A stretch of 14,454 nucleotides of DNA from an uncultured Desulfobulbaceae bacterium. Its GTDB lineage: Bacteria > Desulfobacterota > Desulfobulbia > Desulfobulbales > BM004. Location: contig CAMYJP010000016.1 of NCBI GenBank assembly GCA_947258675.1, forward strand, positions 5,991 to 20,444, in the 5' to 3' direction. Shown here in pieces: positions 7,869 to 13,230 of the stretch. Numbering within the stretch: position 1 is the first letter of the stretch; the number at the start of each line of letters is the position of its first letter. Under the pieces are notes generated by a model that searched no databases, was not told the DNA's origin, and worked only from the letters and a program-made list of their open reading frames with translations. The position numbers and the translations under genes are program-made.

Positions 7869-8939
7869 ATGCCGGTCTGGCCTTATAGATATCAGTTAAG
7901 CCTGCAGCACCGTCTGCGGCGTTCGGTTTATGAAGTGCTTCGTGATCAGATGGATACCTACCTGATCAGGCACGCATTGGTGGATTCATACTGGAAGTTT
8001 TATAATTGTGGTATGCCATATCCTTTTGTCTCAAAAAGAGAGTTGAAGCCCAGGGCACGTGTGATTGAAAAGGAGTACATTCACCAGAATCATTTCCTGG
8101 TGCTGTTTTGTGAAGGGTCGATTCCGAGCGGTTTTAAAAAATATATCCGTTTTTTTGATAGCAACAAACTGACCAAAGAGACAATTGACGAAATGGTGCA
8201 TGTTAAGTTACACAAAAATTATACGAGAAATCTGCGCTATTTTGACCATCAGAGTTTTGAAAGATTTATGGTTGACTTATTGCCGGTTGACTATGCGCTT
8301 TTAATTCAACAAGATCAATCGATAAAAAAACGAAATCGATACATGTTGAGCCATTTTCATGTACGAATTGATTTCCCTATTGATGAAGCAACCGAAGACA
8401 TGGCTCGGCAGCTCCGTTATATTTCCAAAGAATTGTATGAAAAAGGTGAAAAGTATGCTGAAAGGCTGCATAATAAATTGTTTGAGAAATATGGTTTTCA
8501 CCATTTAGTCGGCGGTCGACGCACAGCTGCTGTGGTAGCGGCACAGCTACTAAAAAAAATGGAATTTATCTCTACAGTATATGTGGCCAGTTCCGAAACG
8601 CGGTGCCTGTCGAGAATAAGTGAACGGGGTTTGAGCAAATTTGTGCTTGTAAAATTATCACAGGATGAGATCTGCCAATTGATTGAACAAAACAAGGTAA
8701 AGCCTAAGCTTTTTAAGGAACGATTTCTGGTGGATATTAATGATGATTATGGAGTTGGAATTCTTCAGGTTGTGCATCGAAACACCCCGTATTCAAAAAC
8801 ACCGGAAGACTGGAAACTTAGGAAATTGTATCCTGACTACCAATGGCAGACCGTCAGTGATCAGCTTCTTATTCCTCTGGCAGGCCTCTATGAAACATAT
8901 CCTTTGCCATACAGCACTATTTATACATCTGATTTTTAG
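7869..8939 (+). CDS. Unrecognised 356-residue soluble protein
   Basis: I do not recognise a family. The reading frame is long and unambiguous. The ATG has GGAG 7 nt upstream, so it is a real gene. The protein is basic and rich in Tyr, Arg and Lys, with no signal peptide or membrane helix. A helical basic N-terminus (about 8-45) is followed by alternating strand-like segments, for example FLVLFCEGS (76-84) and HFHVRIDFP (162-170). A long charged helix (about 172-208) leads to a glycine/arginine turn, HHLVGGRRTAAVVAAQLLKK (211-230). Tyr/Pro-rich C-terminus (about 316-352). No nucleotide-binding or catalytic signature was identified. It lies 127 bp after the HDOD gene and may be transcribed separately. 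A lineage-restricted protein is the likeliest description. Confidence 0.8.
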   Translation: MPVWPYRYQLSLQHRLRRSVYEVLRDQMDTYLIRHALVDSYWKFYNCGMPYPFVSKRELKPRARVIEKEYIHQNHFLVLFCEGSIPSGFKKYIRFFDSNKLTKETIDEMVHVKLHKNYTRNLRYFDHQSFERFMVDLLPVDYALLIQQDQSIKKRNRYMLSHFHVRIDFPIDEATEDMARQLRYISKELYEKGEKYAERLHNKLFEKYGFHHLVGGRRTAAVVAAQLLKKMEFISTVYVASSETRCLSRISERGLSKFVLVKLSQDEICQLIEQNKVKPKLFKERFLVDINDDYGVGILQVVHRNTPYSKTPEDWKLRKLYPDYQWQTVSDQLLIPLAGLYETYPLPYSTIYTSDF

Positions 8940-9082
8940 GGTCTGGTCACAGAAGTATTTGTATCACCTGCATTTCATAGTGCAATCTGATAGAACATTA
9001 TGGAGCTTTGAATACCGAACTTCTTTCATGAATGTATTTTGAAGGAAAGGATAGAGACGCAGACTTAGTAAAGGAAATTATT

Positions 9083-9316
9083 GTGCTGGTATTACGCTGC
9101 GCTGCCTGCAGAAAAAAACTTTGGAAATATGACAAGATTGGCCAGGGTGAAGTTCTGCGCTGTCATAAGGAAAGAATCGAGAAATTTTTTTATCGGCCGA
9201 CGAATGGAGAAAAAATCCAATGTGGTTGTGGAAAAGATATAGGAATCAATAAAGGCAGCTATATTAAAATGATTAGCAAAGCTTTTACATGTTCCGGAAC
9301 AAAAAGAAACGGCTAA
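9083..9316 (+). CDS. Small zinc-ribbon protein
   Basis: 77 residues from the chosen start. It begins with a strand-like lead into CAAC, then a C-H pair (RCHKER), a CGC, and a final Cys near FTCSGTK. The spacing suggests one or two structural zinc sites. The pattern of a CxxCxKxL opening, KIG, a central CGCG-like knuckle and an ending in AFT-S-GTK matches what I remember of a small conserved protein of deltaproteobacteria with no known function; that memory is not a database match. The GTG at 9083 has AAAGGA 7 nt upstream and opens directly on the conserved part. An in-frame ATG at 9032 would add 17 charged residues but has no ribosome binding site. It is followed 35 bp later by the EamA gene and may be cotranscribed with it. 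Confidence 0.75.
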   Translation: MLVLRCAACRKKLWKYDKIGQGEVLRCHKERIEKFFYRPTNGEKIQCGCGKDIGINKGSYIKMISKAFTCSGTKRNG

Positions 9317-9351
9317 AAGAGACGGCCGAATGCGGATCATTGGAACAGGAT

Positions 9352-9762
9352 ATGGATAACTGGTTTGTTTTCGCTTTACTGGCTCTGCTAATTTATGGCT
9401 TCTGGGGATTTTTACCCAAGCTTGCTGTGACCTTTATATCTCCCCAGAGTGCATTAGTATATCAGGTTGGTGGAGGTCTGGCTGTAGGAATTATTGTCCT
9501 GATTTTTGCCGGGTTCAAAATCGAAACGCACCCTACAGGAGCAATTTATGCGATTCTGACCGGTGTAACCGGTGTGCTTGGAACCCTATTCTATTATGCG
9601 GCAGCAAGCCGAGGGAATATATCCGTTGTTGTTAGTATGACAGCCCTCTATCCCCTGATAACTATCTTGCTTGCCTATTTTATTCTTCAGGAGCCAATAA
9701 GCATTAAACAGATTGTTGGAATGTTTTTTGCCTTGTTGGCCATAATTCTTTTCTCAAGCTGA
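9352..9762 (+). CDS. Half-size EamA/DMT-superfamily transporter
   Basis: 136 residues, almost entirely membrane: five hydrophobic helices, opening with NWFVFALLALLIYGFWGF and ending at ALLAIILFSS. One EamA domain is present, with typical features such as the small-residue helix before YYAAASRG, then a helix ending in AYFILQEP and IVGMFFALLAIIL. Most EamA transporters are ten-helix fusions of two such domains; five-helix versions are thought to work as dimers. The substrate cannot be told from sequence. The ATG at 9352 has GGA 7 nt upstream and starts at the first helix. An upstream in-frame ATG at 9289 would overlap the preceding gene by 28 nt and add a 21-residue charged stretch with no ribosome binding site. 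Confidence 0.85.
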   Translation: MDNWFVFALLALLIYGFWGFLPKLAVTFISPQSALVYQVGGGLAVGIIVLIFAGFKIETHPTGAIYAILTGVTGVLGTLFYYAAASRGNISVVVSMTALYPLITILLAYFILQEPISIKQIVGMFFALLAIILFSS

Positions 9763-9780
9763 AAATTGTATGTTTACAGG

Positions 9781-9867
9781 AACGGTTAGCAGGCTCAGAA
9801 CATCTTCATGGAATAAAATTCAGGCGATCCTGCTTCTAGAGCAGGGTGACATCACCATAGAACCGTT
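9781..9867. promoter_or_regulatory. Cluster of dyad symmetries upstream of the gp16-like gene
   Basis: Three inverted repeats lie in the 115-bp gap: AACGGTT (9781-9787) with AACCGTT (9861-9867); CCTGCT-TCTAG-AGCAGG (9829-9845); and GGTGA-CA-TCACC (9845-9856). The last arm ends 10 nt before the ATG at 9878, where no good Shine-Dalgarno is visible. The cluster may be operators or a structured leader controlling translation. No T tract follows, so a terminator is unlikely. Confidence 0.4.
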
Positions 9868-9877
9868 ATAGCTGATA

Positions 9878-10249
9878 ATGGATCGAAAAAGGTTAGCATT
9901 GATTCATATCGTTAAAAAAGAACTCAATCTTTCTGACTCAGCATATAGAAACATCCTTGAAAGTACAGCCGGAGTGCGATCGGCGAAAGACTTGGACACC
10001 ATCGGTTTTCGCAGGTTGATGCATTATTTTGTTCGGAGTAAGCACTACAGAGCAGAGAGAAATGCTATAACATTCAAACAAAAAATGTTTATCAGACATC
10101 TGCAGGCAGAGGCTGGGTGGAACGATTATCACTTCAAGAATTTTTTAAAGAAATATTATAAAAAGGAGTATCTCGACAGATTTACAAAAAAAGAAGCAAG
10201 CAAACTTATTGAAAGTTTAAAGAATGTTATAAAGCATCAAAAAACATAA
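9878..10249 (+). CDS. Phage Mu Gp16/GemA-like protein (DUF1018), chromosomal
   Basis: 123 residues, basic, all helical. The N-terminal block DRKRLALIHIVKKELNLSD, then YRNILESTAGVRSAKDL, matches the Gp16 opening (K-L-x-x-IHI-x-K-x-x-LxL, YR-x-x-L, T-G-x-x-S-A-x-D-L). The second half has the family's TxxQ-like TFKQKMFIRHLQAEAGW followed by the closing helix TKKEASKLIESLKNVI. In phage Mu gp16 (gemA) is an early gene reported to affect host gene expression or DNA topology; the mechanism is poorly known. Here there is no Mu transposase, repressor or other phage gene within several kb, so it looks resident rather than part of a prophage. The ATG lacks a good ribosome binding site and lies just after a set of dyads. 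A 102-residue gene follows after 78 bp. Confidence 0.85.
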   Translation: MDRKRLALIHIVKKELNLSDSAYRNILESTAGVRSAKDLDTIGFRRLMHYFVRSKHYRAERNAITFKQKMFIRHLQAEAGWNDYHFKNFLKKYYKKEYLDRFTKKEASKLIESLKNVIKHQKT

Positions 10250-10327
10250 TCCATAAGTTCAGTGAATGGGCGAGCAGTATTGCATAAATAGAACTAAACG
10301 AACAAGAGATGTTATTTATAAATTAAT

Positions 10328-10636
10328 ATGGCACTGGTTGGGATTGATACTATTCTCAGACGCGTATCCAACTTACTGAGAAAGCTTGAACCTCCGCAGG
10401 GGGTTGAAATCCTCTCATATAAACGTAATCGAGGTGTTACAATTCTTTTGCTGGAAGATAATCGGGTTTTAATTCGAGAGCGCGGGTATGAAGAGCAGGA
10501 GATTCAAGTGGATCTTGCTGGAGTGACAAAGACACTGAAGTCAATTCTTAAAAGAGAGTTTCCCCGAAGCAGGAAACTCCGGTTATATAATGTCGCTGGT
10601 CCGCAGGAATTAGACGTCCAGCGAAAAAAGCTCTAA
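10328..10636 (+). CDS. Small basic protein paired with the gp16-like gene
   Basis: 102 residues, soluble. Layout: an amphipathic N-terminal helix ending RRVSNLLRKLEPP (about 11-23), a stretch of short strands (VEILSYKRNRGVTILLLED), an RERGY turn, then a helix and a basic end, LKREFPRSRKLRLYNV. I know no characterised family. My impression is that similar small proteins accompany gp16-like genes in some deltaproteobacteria, but I cannot confirm this here. The Arg/Lys content and helix-strand layout would allow nucleic-acid binding, which is only inference. The ATG at 10328 has no clear Shine-Dalgarno; the best AGAG is about 18 nt away. Its position 78 bp after the gp16-like gene on the same strand suggests cotranscription. 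Confidence 0.75.
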   Translation: MALVGIDTILRRVSNLLRKLEPPQGVEILSYKRNRGVTILLLEDNRVLIRERGYEEQEIQVDLAGVTKTLKSILKREFPRSRKLRLYNVAGPQELDVQRKKL

Positions 10637-10801
10637 TCCTGAGATAAATTTAGTCATAGCAAGTTGCATTTGAATTTTATCTTCCTTGCTGCATTTATAT
10701 CTCAATACCATTGCACTTCTGAATTATTTTCCTTGAGGAATAACAAATCCATTGGAAAGTTCGACTGTCGGGTGGAAATAATTGGGCAGGTTGAAATCGT
10801 G

Positions 10802-10851
10802 CAATATCTTTTCAGTGAATGAAGAATATTGTTTAATCTGTTTTTTATAAT
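10802..10851 (+). terminator. Weak candidate terminator after the 102-residue gene
   Basis: The arms CAATAT (10802-10807) and ATATTG (10826-10831) extend inward by about four pairs, including G-U, after one mismatch. TTTAATCTGTTTTTT follows. The stem is AT-rich and the T tract is interrupted, and it lies about 165 nt past the stop codon, so this is a low-confidence call. Confidence 0.25.
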
Positions 10852-10877
10852 TGGGTAAAAAAGATACAATTTAAGGG

Positions 10878-10943
10878 TATTCTTAAAATAATTAATAACA
10901 GAGTTTTATTATTTAGTCGAGTAATGTCAATAAATTAAGAATA
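10878..10943. repeat. 9-bp inverted repeat upstream of the sigma-54-like promoter
   Basis: TATTCTTAA (10878-10886) and TTAAGAATA (10935-10943) are perfect reverse complements 48 nt apart, just upstream of the -24/-12 element. They could be activator half-sites or chance pairing in AT-rich DNA. Confidence 0.35.
10925..10937 (+). promoter_or_regulatory. Possible IHF site
   Basis: TGTCAATAAATTA matches the IHF consensus WATCAANNNNTTR at all fixed positions except one (G for A at the second base). It lies about 20 bp upstream of the -24 element, where IHF commonly bends DNA at sigma-54 promoters. The consensus is loose and the region AT-rich. Confidence 0.35.
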
Positions 10944-10955
10944 TTATTGTCTTTG

Positions 10956-10970
10956 TGGCACAGTTGTTGA
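10956..10970 (+). promoter_or_regulatory. Candidate sigma-54 (-24/-12) promoter of the ZraP-like gene
   Basis: TGGCAC, five bases, then TTGA: the -24 element is perfect, the spacing correct, and the -12 element has one mismatch (TTGA for TTGC). The predicted start of transcription is about 10982, giving a leader of about 57 nt. In E. coli zraP is transcribed by sigma-54 with the activator ZraR, which fits the gene downstream. No activator gene is in the window. Confidence 0.55.
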
Positions 10971-11038
10971 TAGTACCTCCGGTAATCAGAATGATTCAAA
11001 TATTTATAAATCTCAATTAATAAAACGGAGGCAACATA

Positions 11039-11488
11039 ATGAAGAAAGCAGTTGGAACTTTTATTTTTGTACTGGCAATTGGAATTTTCGCCTATCAAGC
11101 GGCTGAAGCAGGGCCTGGTTGGGGCCGGGGTTACGGCCCCGGCGGTTGCAGAGGATATAATGCAGAAAACGGTCAGGGAGAACTTGATAAAGAAGCCTTG
11201 GAAGCCCGGGAACAATTTTATGAAGATACCCAGGAACTTAGAGAACAGCTTTATAACAAAAGGAATGAATATTTTGAGGCGATGAATCAAGACCCTGTAG
11301 ATAAGGATCAAGCTGCTCAGATTTGGAGTGAAATGTTTGATTTGCAGACTGCGATGAGAAATAAAGCCAGCGAGGCTGGATTAAAACCTGGATTAGGGTG
11401 GAGTGATAAGGCAACCCCTCGAGATGGTCAACCATGTGGTGGACCCTGTTGGGATGATTCTTCAGAAGAGGGTTCCACAGAGGATTAA
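11039..11488 (+). CDS. ZraP/CpxP-like periplasmic metal-stress protein
   Basis: 149 residues. A signal peptide (1-24, hydrophobic FIFVLAIGIFAY, cleavage after AEA) sends it to the periplasm. A Gly-rich segment with one Cys follows (about 25-45). The helical core (about 49-115) contains ELREQLYNKRNEYFEAMNQ and a helix ending SEAGL, closely parallel to ZraP (QLxxKRxEYxAL, then AGI). The C-terminus is acidic with CGGPC. ZraP is a zinc-binding periplasmic chaperone that also represses its two-component system ZraSR. Here the Cys-containing ends differ from the His-rich tail of E. coli ZraP, so metal preference may differ. The ATG has a strong GGAGG 7 nt upstream. A sigma-54-like promoter lies upstream and a strong terminator downstream, so it looks monocistronic. 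A general Spy/CpxP relative is the alternative. Confidence 0.85.
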   Translation: MKKAVGTFIFVLAIGIFAYQAAEAGPGWGRGYGPGGCRGYNAENGQGELDKEALEAREQFYEDTQELREQLYNKRNEYFEAMNQDPVDKDQAAQIWSEMFDLQTAMRNKASEAGLKPGLGWSDKATPRDGQPCGGPCWDDSSEEGSTED

Positions 11489-11511
11489 GAGTAATTTATA
11501 ATTGATTTAAC

Positions 11512-11563
11512 AGCATTCCTTTTACCACAAGCGATTGCCAGGTAAGGGGAATGCTTTTTATTT
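11512..11563 (+). terminator. Strong intrinsic terminator of the ZraP-like gene
   Basis: A 15-bp stem, AGCATTCCTTTTACC (11512-11526) with GGTAAGGGGAATGCT (11541-11555), has two G-U pairs and no mismatch. The loop is 14 nt, and a T5-A-T3 tract ends the structure. It starts 23 nt after the stop codon and ends just before the ribosome binding site of the next gene. Confidence 0.88.
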
Positions 11564-11576
11564 GCAGGTGATAAAG

Positions 11577-11765
11577 ATGATCATGATGTGTTGTGTTTGC
11601 AGAAAAATAAAGACAAAAAACAGTTGGATTCAGAAAACCGTTTTTGAACATAAGCAAATTTCCCATGGGTATTGTCCGGAATGTTATATGAAAACCTTAG
11701 CAAATTTTTCTATATCAGACGATTATACCGGTAAAACCCCACACCTCTCCCCGAAAAGATACTAA
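11577..11765 (+). CDS. Small stand-alone zinc-ribbon protein (CCVC/SHGYCPEC type)
   Basis: 62 residues. Two Cys pairs, CCVC near the start and YCPEC after SHG, flank a segment with a central Trp (NSWIQ). The motif CxxCKKI...W...SHGxCPxC is one I know from short C-terminal tails of PAS, response-regulator and other signalling proteins in deltaproteobacteria; here it is free-standing. One zinc site using the four Cys is likely; its function is unknown. The start at 11577 has AGG 8 nt upstream (11566-11568). The in-frame ATG at 11535 lies inside the terminator stem and is rejected. The gene begins 14 nt after the terminator, so it needs its own promoter, which was not found, or depends on read-through. 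It could also be the remnant of a longer signalling gene. Confidence 0.65.
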   Translation: MIMMCCVCRKIKTKNSWIQKTVFEHKQISHGYCPECYMKTLANFSISDDYTGKTPHLSPKRY

Positions 11766-12099
11766 TTCCTACCACTATATTTCTTTTATTTTTTAATAAT
11801 CCTGCCGATATCCTTCTTAGCGTAGAATTGATAACTCTCAGATATCTAAAAATTTTTTGAGGAAGAAAGCAGTGTGATTATTTGCCCATGCTGTCTTTTC
11901 TATCATTTAGAATAGAAATGCAATTGGTTTAAGTTGAGATACACCTTTGCAGCATTGTAAAAAGAATCAATGTATGATAGGGAGTATCTGTCTGGGATTG
12001 GCAAAGAATGTAGATTGAAGTCCGGTACTTCATCATCAAATTGTCGTGAGTTGATTTTTTTATACCTAGCCTGCAGGGCTGAGAGTTAAGAGGTATGAG
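11766..12099. other. 334-bp intergenic region before the binding-protein/kinase operon
   Basis: AT-rich, with no supported gene. One dyad is visible, TTTCTAT (11897-11903) with ATAGAAA (11912-11918). No convincing -35/-10 or -24/-12 element was found. The minus-strand open frame at 11929-12273 overlaps the start of the lipoprotein gene in antisense and is not called. Confidence 0.45.
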
Positions 12100-13227
12100 A
12101 TGAAAGATAAAAGCCTTCTGCTCGTCTGCTTCTTTTTTATTACTTGTATATTGCCGGGAGGTTGCCAGAAGCATCAGGAACCTCTCCAGACTCTTCGTAT
12201 TGGCCATGCGCCGCATGACCATCACGCCCCCCTTTTTATTGCCGCAATGAATCCAGAGTATTTTAAACAGCATGGCGGTGTCTACCTGCGGGAGATTTCC
12301 TTTCGAAATAAATATGAATTAGTATCTGATGATACTGTTATAGGCGTCGTTGAAATTAAATCTAGTACAGGTGGCAAAAAGATAATTAGGAAACTCAGTG
12401 AAGACCATCTGGATCTGGCTATTGGCGGGATTCCGGCCATTATTAATTTTATTGATAAGGGTAGCTGCCTTCGTATATTGGCCCCATCCAATGCTGAAGG
12501 TTCAGGATTGGTAGTACGAAAGGACTTACCGGTTAATAGTTGGGATGAATTTGTCCACTATATACGGCAGCAAAAAAAACCGATAAGGATAGGATATAAA
12601 ATTGACATTTCCGTTCAGAATTTAATTTTTGAGCACAGTCTTAAGGATTCAGATATCTCATATGCTAAAGGTCTAACAGATACATCGGTTGAAATTAACC
12701 TTGTCAATCTGCATGGCAGTAAAAATCTGATTCCGGCTCTTAGAGACGGTCTGATTGATGGTTTTGTCGTTAATCAGCCATATCCCGCCCTGGCGGAATA
12801 CAGTGAAGTCGGCAAGACTATTGCAGACCTGTATGAGCTGCCACCGGAAGGCCATTGGAATGGCAGCCCCTGCTGTGCCTTGGTAGGCTGTAGTAAATAT
12901 GTGCAATCAAATCCGGAAATAGTTTCGGCTTTAGTAACTTTATTTATGCGCGCAAATCAATTTATAAATCAATACCCTCAAAAAGCCGTCGTTCAGATAG
13001 CCCGTTGGCTGGAAATTCCCCGGGAGGTTGAACAGAAGGCTATCCCTACTATTAAATACACTATTGACCTGGATGAAGATTGGAATCAGGGTATTCAATT
13101 CTGGGTGCAGTCAATGGTTGACTCAGGTGCTCTGCAGGGAGACGTAATGGAAGCCTATTTGAAAGGAAACCTTGAGGAATTGCTGTATTCAAAAGAAACT
13201 TATGATAAAGCCCGTTCGAATCTTTAA
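12100..13227 (+). CDS. NMT1/SsuA-like substrate-binding lipoprotein
   Basis: 375 residues. The signal sequence ends at a lipobox-like LPGGC with Cys22, so it is probably a lipoprotein tethered in the periplasm; Pro at -3 is not ideal. The mature part opens with LRIGHAPHDHHAPLFIAA, the usual first strand and helix of SsuA/TauA/NrtA/NMT1-type binding proteins. The two-lobe fold follows, with LAIGGIPAIINFI (ligand-cleft helix), a GSGLVVRKDLPV strand, IRIGYKIDISVQNLIFE at the lobe crossing, and LRDGLIDGFVVNQPYPALAE. Relatives bind sulfonates, nitrate or thiamine precursors; the ligand here is unknown. Four His in residues 36-42 are notable. No permease or ATPase gene is present. Instead a sensor kinase starts 3 nt after the stop, so a sensing role is likely. 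The ATG has AGAGG about 6 nt upstream. Confidence 0.88.
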   Translation: MKDKSLLLVCFFFITCILPGGCQKHQEPLQTLRIGHAPHDHHAPLFIAAMNPEYFKQHGGVYLREISFRNKYELVSDDTVIGVVEIKSSTGGKKIIRKLSEDHLDLAIGGIPAIINFIDKGSCLRILAPSNAEGSGLVVRKDLPVNSWDEFVHYIRQQKKPIRIGYKIDISVQNLIFEHSLKDSDISYAKGLTDTSVEINLVNLHGSKNLIPALRDGLIDGFVVNQPYPALAEYSEVGKTIADLYELPPEGHWNGSPCCALVGCSKYVQSNPEIVSALVTLFMRANQFINQYPQKAVVQIARWLEIPREVEQKAIPTIKYTIDLDEDWNQGIQFWVQSMVDSGALQGDVMEAYLKGNLEELLYSKETYDKARSNL

Positions 13228-13230
13228 ATT

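Larger units (their letters stand above)
10637..11038. other. 402-bp AT-rich intergenic region
   Basis: No supported gene. It contains two weak structures after the 102-residue gene: nested arms TGAGATA/TATCTCA (10640-10646, 10698-10704) around AGCAAG/CTTGCT (10658-10663, 10685-10690), and CAATAT/ATATTG (10802-10807, 10826-10831) followed by a T-rich stretch. The right part holds the regulatory elements of the ZraP-like gene. The minus-strand open frame at 10913-11311 runs through the regulatory region and antisense to the ZraP-like gene and is not called. Confidence 0.5.

Noticed and set aside
10976..11031. CCTCCG (10976-10981) complementary to CGGAGG at the ZraP-like ribosome binding site (11026-11031), a possible translational switch
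   Set aside because: If the sigma-54 start is at about 10982 the CCTCCG lies upstream of the transcript, and six GC-rich bases can match by chance.
10913..11311. 132-codon minus-strand open frame
   Set aside because: It covers the promoter region and runs antisense to the well-supported ZraP-like gene; the translation is repetitive Phe/Ile-rich.
12066..12099. GGCTGAGAG just before the lipoprotein gene, reminiscent of a thiamine pyrophosphate riboswitch, with an NMT1-like gene downstream
   Set aside because: The remaining conserved parts of the TPP aptamer (the ACCC...GAACCTGATCTGG side) are absent on both sides, so only an 8-nt match remains.
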